A stretch of DNA of 64,000 nucleotides from Phoenix dactylifera (taxonomy: Eukaryota; Streptophyta; Magnoliopsida; Arecales; Arecaceae), in the NCBI RefSeq assembly GCF_009389715.1, contig NC_052394.1, positions 23,807,399 to 23,871,398 of the forward strand. The letters run 5' to 3'. The notes beneath the pieces were generated by a model that worked only from the letters and a program-made list of their open reading frames with translations, was not told the DNA's origin and made no database searches. A program made the translations under genes and the position numbers. Positions 39,111 through 50,893 of this stretch are shown piece by piece; positions within the stretch are counted from its first letter, which is position 1, and every line of letters begins with the position of its first letter.

Positions 39111-40873
39111 GGTGATAAAAAACTCTCCAGCTCAAATTATACCAATGACTGAATTTTTCCTGCAAATATGGAGATTTCTAGTAACTACCAATTGACAGCA
39201 CAAATCTAAATAGAAAAAGCATGCAACAGACCACAAAGTCAAGAGCAAATTTCACCATGGAGTGTAAATGAATAATAAATGAATAATAGCCCGCAAAGAA
39301 AATAATTATCTAACTAAAGAATGCAGAACATGCCTAAAATACATCATGCAATGAATTCTTGTAGGGTTTTAGAGACGTATTCCAGGAATGCGAAAGATTC
39401 CACATGCTAACAAAAGACTACCTCCCTATCTACGACACTGGTATAATAATCAATATGAACATGCCATTCCAGGCAATTGAAAACTAGAAAACAAGGCATC
39501 ACCTTCCTTTTTTCCTTGCTCCAATAATGCATAGTAAGTAAGGGGAGAAGAAATATCAGATATGGTGGCGAAGGACAGCATATAAATAAATGAAACTATG
39601 TACTGTGCCTACATTAACCAGCTTCTGTGACATTGAATATAGTTACAGCATCATCCACCAACAAGATGAAGTAACAAAAGCAACATTGTACCAGGTTCAA
39701 CTAAATTTTGTCAATTCATTGTATCCATAATCACAAACAAAAAACAAATTGAGGGGACAAATATAACATCATCCCCTTCCACACCAATCTTGGGCTCGAG
39801 ATTCGATTAAACAAGTAATACTAACAGGCCATCACTTATGTCATCAGCATTGATATTGAGCTCAACAACAGAACAATCCGGTGATAATGTGAGACAGCCA
39901 CAAAAACCAAAAAAACGTATCAAGATAAACAACACCTTGTCAAATCACTAAATCCAATTCATATCGCAATCAAGGCGAAAACAAAAAGTACTATATTAAC
40001 GAACTAAAACTCTGTCCATATCATCCTAGGGTTCGAGATTTCATTAGACAAATAATACTAATTGGCCGTGGTTTGTTTTATCAGCATCGACGTTGAAAAT
40101 GGCTCCAGTACAATCCAGTAATAGGGTAAGACTGTCAGAAATGCAAACCCATATCAAAATTAACAACGCCTATGGATTCAGTTATCAATTCGTACTCAAA
40201 TACGAAGTAAAGAAGAATGTTGCAATGAAAAAATAAAATAAAATAACTACAACTTTTTCCATATCAATCCACGTTTCCAGATTCCGGTGGATGAGCAATA
40301 ATAACAACAACAAGCCATCAGAGACTTGAAGAAGACCATGAGAACAAACACTACGCGCGAATGTCTCGAAACCCTAATATAACACAAGCTCAAAAAATCC
40401 AATCCGCGCGACAGATTTGGCATAATAATGAAACGATTATCGTGAATGAAAATGAAATCCGATGGAAAGAAGAAGAAAAATACCCAAATTCCTCGTCAAG
40501 AACGATCAAAACGCCTACCGTCTAAAGCCGCACTGGAAATCAAATAGGGTTGGAGATCCATACCAGAAACTTTAGGGTTTTGCAACAAAGAGGCCTGATT
40601 CGCAAACGGCTCCTGAGAGACTGAGGCTTGAACCCTAGACTGGATGCGAGAGGAGAACCAGCCTAGGGTTTGGAAATGGGCTCGAGAGCTGCGGCGATGG
40701 TGGATGGCTGCGAGAAATAACCGAGACCTATCCTTTCTGTGTGGTGGGGGTGGGGGCGGAGGGAAGGATAGGGGAGGCCAGGGGGGAGCGGAGATGAGAG
40801 ATGGAGAGGTAGGGAGGTAGATGGTGGTATGAGAGACGTCAGAGGGCGGTCGGAGGGGGTAGTGACTAGTGAC

Positions 40874-40880
40874 TTATATA
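40874..40880 (-). promoter_or_regulatory. TATA box of the RING/TRAF gene
   Basis: The minus strand reads GCTATATAAGTC in a pyrimidine/GC-rich promoter context, so transcription should start near 40845. A probable 5' UTR donor (GACG|GTAGGCG) near 40518 and the ATG at 39110 imply a 5' UTR intron. AAACCCTAAC-type boxes occur nearby (about 40930 and 40630). Confidence 0.6.
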
Positions 40881-40999
40881 GCGGGCAAGATGCCAAAGTG
40901 ACCCGGCTCGTGCTCTTGTTCTTGGGTTAAAACCCTAACGCCTTTTCCGAACGGAACTATGAATGCGTCTTCGCTCTTCACGGAGGCGGTGGTGCATGG

Positions 41000-42482
41000 G
41001 TTTACATGGGCTTTGAAAATTGAGAGAGGGATCAGGGAAGCCCGTAACAGCCCATTAAACGAGGGTTCTCACTGGTAATATGTGGCTCAGGGTAGTACAT
41101 ATTCCAGCCCAGCGGCCCCAGCCTCATGCTCATCTGCCCGTGCTCGATTATTAAAGTCCCCAAAACATCTAAACGCCCGAGAAAAATTTATAATGAATGA
41201 GAAAAGACGGCAAGCCGTGCGTTAGATTTTTTTTAAAAAAATAAAAAAAATAAATTTTTAGTATTCATGATTTAAATAAACTATATTGAATGTAAGTGGA
41301 GCTATATGCAGCTCAAGTTGCAAATACATATAAATTCGTTTGTTTGGATGCTTGCAACTTAAATTATATAGTAAATCAAATTGCTTGTGAGTTGCAACTA
41401 AATACTATTTCATGGCATGGCAGGTCGACTTACAATCAAAATAACTATTGCATGACAAGTTGTAGCTACTCAAATAGAAACTTTAATTTAAAAAAAATTA
41501 CTTTCTTTCTCTTCTCCATTTTGCCTCCTCCTCCACCTTTGTTCCACCTTTACGTTGCCACCTCACCTTTCTTCTTCATCTTCCTCGTCCTCCTCAAAGT
41601 ATGCACCACCAGCAGCTCCCTCCATATGGATATCTAGGCCTATAGTTAAGCCTACATCATTAGTGCTACACCTTGGTATCCACTTATAAGGTGTTCAATG
41701 GAATATTTGTTGAGATGCCTCTTTTTTTTTCTAAACCCTCTTTGAAGCACAAGAATTTCTTACAAGTTAATTAGTACAATTTAAGTTGCAATACCTTCTG
41801 AGTTGCTGTATAATTTCAACAAGAGGTCTCTGTGTAGCTCTTAGTGAACTCCAGTAGCCCCGGGCCTCATTGAACCTTTGTATTTTAAACTCGTAAGAAT
41901 ATGTATACTCGTGTAGCTTGACCAAACGCATGGCATGCACAACATGAACATGCATGTGCTAATTACATCCCTCAACCAAATTTATTGGAGAAGTATTTAA
42001 ACCCTCGAATTCCTTTCTTTCTTTCTTTTTTTCCACGTCTTCATTCTTTGAATTTTTGCTTTTGGCCAAGTTGACTTCATTTCAAAATTTCCAATTTCTC
42101 CTCCCTTTTTATCTTCATCATTTCTTTATGTTGCCTTGCTACAAGTTGAGACGGATTTATTGAAAATAATTTTGCAAAATATTTCTACGAGAGCATAAAT
42201 TTTTTGCTTCTATACACCTTGCTCACTCCTCTATTATTCTGTTCAATATTCGTATAAAAAAATATATGAATATTAACTAGTTAATAGCTTTTGTTTATAT
42301 AATTTATGACAGTTTGGGCCATCGACGGACGACGGAGCACGGTCAGTCATGCTAACAAGTGAGCTGACAGTTTTGTACAGACACATCAGCTCGTCTGGAT
42401 GAAACCTTTGAGTATAAAGTTTTTAACTCCATAATCTTGAGTTGATTTACCATGCCACTTTCTTTAGTCGAGGTTAAGTGTG
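41000..42482. other. Intergenic stretch upstream of the RING/TRAF gene
   Basis: AT-rich from about 41220 onward, with no recognised gene. A frame at 41296-41637 ends in a T/C-rich low-complexity stretch and is not convincing as coding. No transposon ends were seen. Confidence 0.45.
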
Positions 42483-43395
42483 TATTTTAGTCCATGTTTA
42501 TATAGGAATTAGCTGGTTGTATTAGTTTTTATATTTTTTATTTCTCATTTAACTTTTGATATTTATGTCATCACTTATGTGGTACATTGTTGTCTACTTA
42601 TCATTGGTCTGTTTTACTGCTTATAGTTGGTTTGTTACATTTATCACATTTCCGATCGGTTCTTGCAAGGGTGCTCTCGCCCCTCAGAAGAAAAAAAATA
42701 TCTTATTGAATCAAAAGTTTATTTAGATGCTCAAGAGCAGTGCAAGCAGATGCGAGGTACATGGTATATAATTCAGCTTTGAGACTAAAGGTATATAGAT
42801 GGCAAATGCATGTGGCATTTTTTTTTTACCAAAAAAAAAAAAGAGAACGGTCAAAAGTTGGCCCTTCTTTTTATTTTTTTATATTTAAAATTAAGTTGGG
42901 CAAGAATAGAACTTATAAGTATAAATAAGAACTATATGAAGCAGTTTATTATCTATTAATAAATAAAAATTAAATTTGGATATTACATTCATCATTTTTT
43001 CTATTTTTTTAAATTTTTTGGCACTCAAATTGAGCAGGTCGTGGGATTACTTCATTCTCCTCCATTAAATCACCGGCTAACTTTTTTTTTCCTCTTCCTA
43101 CTCTTCCATATTCTCTCATTTGTATAGCAGTTTGTAGAATCATCAACATGCCGAATCGTATCCAATAAAATTTTGTTTAAGATTTTAAATTCTATGAGAT
43201 GGAGATGTCCTGATTTTTTTTTATATGATTGGATTTCTTGCTATCCCAATCTCTTTTATTTTTTTATTGACAAAACTGAAAAGTGTTAGATTAGATATAT
43301 GACACAGTGGAACAGAGCAAAGAGTGAATATGTACCTAAGTCTTGATTTAAGAGGAGAGCTGGAAATTCGGCACATGGAATGTGTATGCCTGCCT
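42483..43395 (+). repeat. 0.9-kb direct repeat, copy 1
   Basis: This segment is nearly identical to 49267-50180 in the same orientation; I see only a few substitutions, such as TGTGG/TGCGG and AAATGC/AAACGC. It starts with TATTTTAGTCCATG and ends with GTGTATGCCTGCCT. No terminal inverted repeats, target-site duplication or recognised coding were found, so it looks like a segmental copy and not a transposon. Confidence 0.93.
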
Positions 43396-44189
43396 CCTCC
43401 TCTCCTCAATTCCTTTTTTTTTTTTAACAACATAAAAAGATCATATACTTCTAATATAAATATGTCCAATAAAGTTAGCAAATTATAGAATATATTTCGG
43501 ACAGTTAACAGATCATTCCAAATCACTTCTTTAGGGTGCTCTACTACTAATGAGGCAATCTAGTCTGTAGTCTCATGATAAATATATCTAACCACCAGTC
43601 CACCAGAGAGACATACCAGATATCAGGAGCAAGTGAGCAGTCTTCAAAACCCGCCTTGCATAGGATTTATTTAATCTTCGATGGTAATGAGATCGGCCCT
43701 CAAAACCTACTTCGATGGTCACAGAGGATGCTAGTTGCCAGATCCGGCACTCCACCTTAAACTTCCGAGTTGAAATGAAATATCCTAGCCTGCAGATTTT
43801 CCATGAATGTATTCCATCCAGTTAAAGTTTTCTCCCTTTCCCTTAAATCTATTTCCAGTTCAAGAAAGTTCTACCATCTTTTACATTAAAAAAAAAAGAA
43901 GCTAATGCAAATCCTAGTTACATTCTAGTTTCACCAAATTTCAGCACAAACCACAGATAATGTACTTGCATAAAATTTGCCGAAATTGAAAGCAAACCGA
44001 AAACTTTACCTTATTCGAAAGGGCAGCATTTTTTTCGGATTTCGAGAAAGAATCCTCGGCGCAACTCTTGACGGTCTCGACCAGCTTCGTCCCACTGACA
44101 TCGTCGCGAAATCAATTTTCTCGTTGAAAGTCGCCGTTTAACTGCTGGATCGATCTCGACGGCCTAGTTTGCATCATGCGATAAACTAA
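43396..44189. other. Intergenic stretch with a possible orphan exon
   Basis: Mostly AT-rich and non-coding. At about 44010-44105 the minus strand has a short coding-like frame (DDVSGTKLVETVKSCAED...) ending exactly at a good donor (AAG|GTAAAG at 44009). No start codon in frame and no partner exon were found. It may be a left-over first exon of a gene cut by rearrangement. Confidence 0.3.
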
Positions 44190-44206
44190 GGCCCTGTTTG
44201 GGGGAG

Positions 44207-44246
44207 CTTTTGGAGGGCCAGAAAGTACTTTCTGGCCCTCCAAAAG
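44207..44246. repeat. 40-bp perfect palindrome
   Basis: The left arm CTTTTGGAGGGCCAGAAAGT is followed immediately by its exact reverse complement, with no spacer. It lies in the left subterminal region of the Harbinger-like element and could extrude as a cruciform or fold as a hairpin in RNA. Confidence 0.95.
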
Positions 44247-44719
44247 TACTTTTAGATGAAAAACCGTGTTTGGTAAATTTTTCAAAAAGCTGTTTCAGCT
44301 TTTGCGGAAAGCTGAAAACAGCTTTTGGAAGGAAGCTCCAATTTGGAGCTTTTGGGAGGAAGCTGTTTCAGCTTTTTTGGAAAGCTGTATTTTTGACAAA
44401 AATGCCCATATTAAAATAACATAATTACATAGTTTATCCCTATATAAACCTAAAAATCTGCTAGAGCCAAGAATCCAAGCCGTCAGACTTCCTTCCGTAA
44501 AAAAAGGTATTTTTCTTTTCAATTTTTGTATGCATCTCTTGAACCACATTTTAGAAGAAAAAAATTTTAATCCTTTCCATACCTTTCAAAATCAATCTAT
44601 TGTTTTTTTTTTTATCATCAACCTCGCGGCCCACGCTGAGGTCCTCCTCGAGCGTGGACCACGAAGAAGAGCCCCTGGACCGCGGAAAATTATTTTATGG
44701 AAAATTATAGAAAATTATT

Positions 44720-45440
44720 ATGGAAAATTATTTTATACTAATAATTATAATATTTTATACCTTTATTTTTGTATTATACTATAAATATAATATCATATTA
44801 TATTATATCATAATACATTAATATGTTATGTTAAATAATTTAATATTATGTTATATTATGGAAAATTAATTTATACTAATAATTATAATATTTTATACCT
44901 TTATTTTGTATTATACTATAAATATAATATCATATTATATTATATCATAATACATTAATATGTTATGTTAAATAATTTAATATTATGTTATATTATGGAA
45001 AATTAATTTATACTAATAATTATAATATTTTATACCTTTATTTTTGTATTATACTATAAATATAATATCATATTATATTATATCATAATACATTAATATG
45101 TTATGTTAAATAATTTAATATTATGTTATATTATGGAAAATTAATTTATACTAATAATTATAATATTTTATACCTTTATTATTGTATTATACTATAAATA
45201 TTGTATTATATTACATTACATTATAATACATTAATATGTTATTTAAAATAATTTAATATTATGTTAAATTATGAGAATTTAATTTATACTAATAATTATA
45301 ATATTTTATACTTTTATTATTGTATTATACTATAAATATAATATATATTACATTATATCATAATACATTAATATGTATGTTAAATAATTTAATATTATGT
45401 TATATTACTAAATATTAATTTACTCTAATAATTATTTTAC
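44720..45440. repeat. 138-bp AT-rich tandem array, about five copies
   Basis: The landmark TATACTAATAATTATAATA begins at 44734, 44872, 45009, 45147 and 45285, and a decayed copy lies near 45420. The period is therefore 137-138 bp. The first four copies are very similar and the later ones diverge. The array fills the centre of the Harbinger-like element. Confidence 0.93.
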
Positions 45441-45870
45441 TATTATGCTATATTAACATAATATTATTTTATATTACAATAATATTATACTATATCGTAT
45501 ATTTATGTATTAATTTTTGTTATGTTTTATTATGTTGTGTTGTATAATACTATGCAATGTCCTTTATGGTAATTTTGTCATATAAAAGTACTTTCTCACT
45601 TTGTTTACCAAACACAAAACAAAGTACCACAGCACTTTATGAATGTAGTTACCAAACAGCAAACAGCTTTTTATAACAGCTCTACTTCAGACAGCTCTAC
45701 TTCCAACAACTCTACTTCCAACAGCTCTACTGCCAACAACTCCCCCAAACAGGGCCTAAATCATTCCCGAAGTTTCGATCGATGAGAATGTCCTCGTTAG
45801 TGGCCCATACATGGACTTTGTCTAGTCCAGGGCCAGATGAACTCCGGCCCAATACTGTTGCAGACCGGCC

Positions 45871-45878
45871 CTTTATAA
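45871..45878 (+). promoter_or_regulatory. TATA box upstream of the truncated SYP81 copy
   Basis: CTTTATAA lies in a GC-richer promoter-like stretch and is followed by a C/T-rich leader (45895-46110) typical of plant 5' UTRs. A 5' UTR intron probably runs from about 46248 (AAG|GTAGAT) to about 46701 (CTGCCTCAG). The Harbinger-like element ends only about 115 bp upstream. Confidence 0.5.
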
Positions 45879-46543
45879 CCAGGGGTTGTCTTTGTCTTCC
45901 TCAATCTCTCTTCGTCTCCCCGTTCCTTTTCCTTCCTCTCTCTCTTCATCAGTTCATCTCCTTTTTCTTTCTCCACTCCATTCCTCCATTCTCCACTCTT
46001 ATCCTAATCCTTCCATCAATCCTAACGAGCCAATCACCGGCGACGCGCACCACATTCAGATCTCTTCTGCTCGTCTGATCTGCTTTCTTTCTTTTGTCGA
46101 TTTCAAGTACCGGAGGCTGTGGGTCATCCAAATTCGAGTATAATTATTTCTACGTAGAGCAGCCATCCGCACTAGAACTTGAAAGTGGAATTGATTCGGT
46201 GGTTATATCAAGAAATCGAATGGAACCCTAGCCTGAACTTGAAGAAGGTAGATTCTTTTCATCTGTTTGTGCAACAAGTCGTCCTTTTCTTATTCTCCTG
46301 GTGGATCGTTTGGAAGCCCCAGCTTGGTAAATGCTGCAATTGTTGAAATTCTGTTTTTTCCCCTCTGTTTACTGGATTTTTTTGGAGTAATTTATTATTT
46401 GATCTAGGGCTTATCCCTTTTTTTCGTGGTGGATTGCTTTGTGACATTCTTCAAGGAAAAATATCGCAAAATCTTTAAATATAGAGAATGGATATGAATG
46501 ATCAAATTGGTGCTAGAATGGTTTTGAATTTAAATAACATGTT

Positions 46544-49272
46544 CACTGTATATTTCTTTGCCCTCTGAAAATTCTTTTTCAATTATATACTTAGTTTTGT
46601 CTTTCTTTTAAAAGCTGACAGCACTAAGATTAGCTAGTTTGTGAGATATTACATTTGTCATGTTTGAGCTAGCATTCATTTGAATGTTGTGTCTGCCTCA
46701 GATGCTGTAAAGAGAAAAGGGAAGTGACAATTTAGATAACAATGAGCACTTGCTAAAGTGGATGCTTGCTTACAATTGGTGAACTCATGGCCAATGTTAG
46801 GGATAGAACTGAAGATTTCAAGGATGCTGTCCGTGCTGGGGCTCTTTCCCTCGGATATACTGAGGTTGTTGATTATTTCCAGTACCTTTTGTTTTGTTCC
46901 TTTTGGATGTGGGGCAGGCAAAAGCTCCTGAACCTGATTTATGCTTTGCTAACCACTTTAGGAAATTAAATTTAATGCTTTGAGCTATTATACTATGTTA
47001 AGTGGCAATACCTGCAACATGTAAGTGATATGCATGGCATATGAAAAATCCAAATGCCATGTAATTATATTCAGATTCAAATTTAATGCATGGATCTGAA
47101 ATTGTCTTATAGAATTAGCATCTAAAGCCCAAGCCTGGGGTGAACTTGCAAAAATTTTGATTCCTATATCGTAAGCAACTTGTTTGCATGCATTAGCTTT
47201 GAATTCGTTTGTCTTTTAACAACAGTTGCTCATGGTCCAATTTCACATTTGACAGTCTAAATTGGCTGCAATCTTGGCGTCCTTTATTATGCACAAGCCA
47301 CCCCAAAGGTCACCATTTACAAAAGCTGCACTCAAGACGGTATGAGAGGCGGCTCTGTCATCTTGATCTCTTCCATATCTTTTGTATTTTAATGTTTTCT
47401 TTCTTTGTCCTTTGAGACGGTTGTGATTTAGATTTTGGAAAAAAAAACATGTGTTATTCTATGAGAGGTTAATGTTTACATTTTTTATGTATTTATTTAT
47501 AGCTCGAAAGCATCGCAGAATTGGAACGTTTTATTGTAAAGCATCAGAAAGATTATGTGGATTTGCATCGCATTACAGAACAAGAAAGGGACAACATTGA
47601 GCATGAAGTGAGTTATTCGCCTACTTCCATTAACATCTTACTCTGTCCTATAACATATTAAATTGTTTTGTTCTATCGATAGTTTTTTTTCATATGAATA
47701 TAGTGTGTGCAATCTCTTTTGCCTTTTACACCTCTTCTCTAACAATTTCTTGACAGTTGGCATCTTGCAATTTTTTATCAAGAGAACAAAGTCAGAGCTA
47801 TGTTTTTGAATGGAAGTAACCCAAAGATTCCAATTAGCAGAGACATGTGACTATATAAGATGATTCTGACTTCCACAAATGGTCTGATTCGCTCACTGTT
47901 CAGTGCTTGAGTCATTCTTCATTTTCTTTCAGATCTTGGGATGTAGATTGAATGTTGCCTAATTTGAAAGCTAAATCAATGTGAGGGACAAATTGGATAG
48001 GGAACATTTTTTAACATATTTAACAATTGTGTGTACTTTAGATGACACCCTGATTTGGCACAATCTTTTCTAGCATTTGGTCTGAGTTTTTTTAACTATT
48101 GAATGTTCTGGGACTTTATCTATATATTTTAGGTAGATTCATGTGCATGTTGTCCCTTTGATTGCCTAGTGTCTTGTAAGAAAAATATCCTTCGATAATT
48201 CTCCTGGAAGTTGGTGGATGATAATTGGGCCCTCTGCTCAAAGTGATGTTATTTGGTGTAGACATTGACCTTGACACATGGTCATTGTAACTAGATGTGC
48301 TGAAGAGAAGGGCATTACAGAAATGCATTATGTATTCTTGCTTTGCTGTTAGTTGTCTCATGCAGGATACTTGTTGAAAGCTTTAGAGGTCCTACTAGTT
48401 GTGTATCCACTGCTTAAGACTCATTATTCATTTACTTTTATAGGCAATCATGAAATCCTAACGTAAATATTTGGCACATAATATGTTACTTCAATTGTGG
48501 AACAGTTTTTTTTTAATGTTTACTCAGTAGTATGATCTATTTCACATGGCTTATTTTTAATGATTGGTGGAGCACTGCTGGGATATTCTTGTTAATCTTT
48601 GTCTTTCTATTGATTAATGAGTTCTCTTTTCAGGTTGGTGTTTTTGTAAAAGCATGCAAGGACCAGATAGATATTCTTAAGAATAGAATACATGATGAAG
48701 AGAAGAACGGAAATTCTAAGACATGGCTTCGCATACGGGATGATACTTCTCATGCTGATATGGTAGCTCACAAGCATGGTGTGGTATGAATTAATGACCT
48801 TTCTTTGTGCATGATTCCTGGAAATAAACAATGGGGTTATAATGTTTTCATTCCTGCTACCTTGTTGTTTAATATGCTGGTTATAACATGTCTTGTAAAA
48901 TCTATCAAGAAATTGCTTTATTCTATAGGTGTGCTCCAAATTTTGCCATACTACTTATGATGTCATTTTTCATTTCTTTAGGAAAAATCAAAAATTGGTG
49001 GAGCTGCATCATCAACCATTTTGTTAATATATGAAATAACAGCAGTAGACGGACAAAGATGAGGATATGTGCCCTTGAAAGTATAATGGTCTAGTGTTAA
49101 TTATCAGTATGATGGCTATGTCAATGTGTGAGATTAGGAAAAAAGAGTGTATCTCAAAGTTGATTGTCTTTCTATATTCTGCCTGGTTTCCTATTATCAT
49201 GTTGTGCTTCTGTGAGTGCTTGGTTGCATTAGTCTCATTTGTCGGTCTGCAAGGCTCCTGAATCACTATTTT
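46544..49272 (+). repeat. Inverted repeat arm A (5' half of SYP81)
   Basis: This arm is nearly identical, as reverse complement, to 61277-64000. It holds exons 1-4 and introns 1-3 plus part of intron 4 of SYP81. Differences are scattered single bases and short length changes in homopolymers. The arm may extend further left, but its partner reaches the window edge at 64000 (which matches 46544). Confidence 0.95.
46787..48783 (+). pseudogene. SYP81: Truncated SYP81 copy, exons 1-4 only
   Basis: Exons 46787-46864, 47256-47339, 47503-47607 and 48634-48783 match exons 1-4 of the complete gene on the other strand. They encode residues 1-139 with intact splice sites and frame. The one amino-acid difference I see is Lys for Arg near the end of exon 4 (AHKHGV against AHRHGV). 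Exons 5-7, which carry the SNARE motif and membrane anchor, are absent; homology stops within intron 4 at 49272. The promoter-like region is present, so a transcript is possible. Read-through past exon 4 would add only one Val after HGV before a stop. Any product would have the N-terminal domain with its Sly1-binding-like peptide but could not fuse membranes. It is classed as a pseudogene because the functional core is missing. Confidence 0.88.
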
Positions 49273-50180
49273 AGTCCATGTTTATATAGGAATTAGCTGG
49301 TTGTATTAGTTTTTATATTTTTTATTTCTCATTTAACTTTTGATATTTATGTCATCACTTATGCGGTACATTGTTGTCTACTTATCGTTGGTCTGTTTTA
49401 CTGCTTATAGTTGGTTTGTTACATTTATCACATTTCCGATCGGTTCTTGCAAGGGTGCTCTCGCCCCTCAGAAGAAAAAAAATATCTTATTGAATCAAAA
49501 GTTTATTTAGATGCTCAAGAGCAGTGCAAGCAGATGCGAGGTACATGGTATATAATTCAGCTTTGAGACTAAAGGTATATAGATGGCAAACGCATGTGGC
49601 ATTTTTTTTTTACCAAAAAAAAAAAAGAGAACGGTCAAAAGTTGGCCCTTCTTTTTATTTTTTTATATTTAAAATTAAGTTGGGCAAGAATAGAACTTAT
49701 AAGTATAAATAAGAACTATATGAAGCAGTTTATTATCTATTAATAAATAAAAATTAAATTTGGACATTACATTCATCATTTTTTCTATTTTTTTAAATTT
49801 TTTGGCACTCAAATTGAGCAGGTCGTGGGATTACTTCATTCTCCTCCATTAAATCACCGGCTAACTTTTTTTTTTCCTCTTCCTACTCTTCCATATTCTC
49901 TCATTTGTATAGCAGTTTGTAGAATCATCAACATGCCGAATCGTATCCAATAAAATTTTGTTTAAGATTTTAAATTCTATGAGATGGAGATGTCCTGATT
50001 TTTTTTTATATGATTGGATTTCTTGCTATCCCAATCTCTTTTATTTTTTTATTGACAAAACTGAAAAGTGTTAGATTAGATATATGACACAGTGGAACAG
50101 AGCAAAGAGTGAATATGTACCTAAGTCTTGATTTAAGAGGAGAGCTGGAAATTCGGCACATGGAATGTGTATGCCTGCCT
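49267..50180 (+). repeat. 0.9-kb direct repeat, copy 2
   Basis: This copy of 42483-43395 is fused directly to inverted arm A. The two share TATTTT at the junction (49267-49272), and the same six bases occur at the corresponding point of the complete SYP81 gene. To the right of 50180 the sequence runs on towards the 3' end of the YOS1 gene and no longer matches copy 1. Confidence 0.93.
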
Positions 50181-50639
50181 GTAGAAGGGTTTATATTTCA
50201 TAAATTATTATAACCTACAAGCTAAAATTGGTTGGTAGAATATAAAATTTAATAACCTAAAAATATCACGATGAACCATTTTGGTCGCATGAAAGAAGTC
50301 AACATGGTTCATACCACTGCCAAGCTACACAAGCACTGTATTAACTTGCCGCAATTGAAAAAGACCCACCTAGCTTTCCTTCATCTGCTTGTCCTGGATG
50401 ATGACTCGCAAGATTCTGAAAGGAGCTCAAATGGCAATCCACAACCTATTTTTAACCGTTTCTTTCATCTATTTGCCATCTCAAATCAACTAGAATCATC
50501 AACACCATGATGAACATCAACAACACATGGAGAAAATTGGATCCCCACACAGTGCAGGCACGTTTAGTTGAATTACAGTTAAATGAAGTTCAAACAAACA
50601 AAATTTTGACAGGAACAATTGATCAATGACATGTCAAAC

Positions 50640-50876
50640 TCAGCCGGAGACCAACTTCACAAGAATTGTGATAACATTTAGAATTATAAGTGGAACTCTC
50701 AAATACTGTGTTGCATAGATAAGCCCTATGAGTTGGCCCTTCAATGACTTTGCTTGACCAGTTCCTGAAACTTCAGAGAAACTCCACCCTCTAGGAGCAA
50801 GAAATCTGTCCTCATTCAATATTGCCAATGCATTTGCAAGAAGCAAAAAACCCTCAAGCAATGTCCACAAGCCCAT
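50640..50876 (-). CDS. YOS1-like ER-Golgi transport protein, 78 aa
   Basis: The whole protein lies in one exon and matches the Yos1/IER3IP1 family from the first to the last residue (MGLWTLLEGFLLLANALAIL, then IYATQYLRVPLIILN, ending VKLVSG). Two hydrophobic segments, about residues 3-20 and 48-75, flank a short loop. The yeast relative binds Yip1-Yif1 and is needed for COPII vesicle traffic from ER to Golgi. Length and sequence are typical for the family. An acceptor at 50894-50895 (GCAG on the minus strand) puts only 17 bp of leader in this exon. The rest of the 5' UTR probably lies in an exon upstream of about 53057, beyond a 2.2-kb intron. Confidence 0.93.
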   Translation of the reverse strand: MGLWTLLEGFLLLANALAILNEDRFLAPRGWSFSEVSGTGQAKSLKGQLIGLIYATQYLRVPLIILNVITILVKLVSG

Positions 50877-50893
50877 TTCTGCACAATGCAGTC

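Larger units (their letters stand above)
44190..45756. mobile_element. PIF/Harbinger-like non-autonomous DNA transposon
   Basis: The ends are inverted repeats. The left starts GGCCCTGTTTGGGGGAG at 44190, and the right, on the opposite strand, also starts GGCCCTGTTTGGGGGAG at 45756. TAA flanks both sides (44187-44189 and 45757-45759), the target-site duplication expected of PIF/Harbinger and Tourist-like elements. Subterminal AGCTGTTT / AAACAGCT-type repeats extend about 150 bp at each end. There is no transposase frame; the interior is a 138-bp AT-rich tandem array. At 1567 bp it is long for a MITE because of that array. The intact ends and duplication suggest it is not very old. Confidence 0.85.

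Noticed and set aside
42740-42928. A 62-codon frame repeated in both 0.9-kb copies
   Set aside because: It is conserved only because the whole segment was copied; composition is Lys/Phe-rich from A/T runs and no family is recognised.
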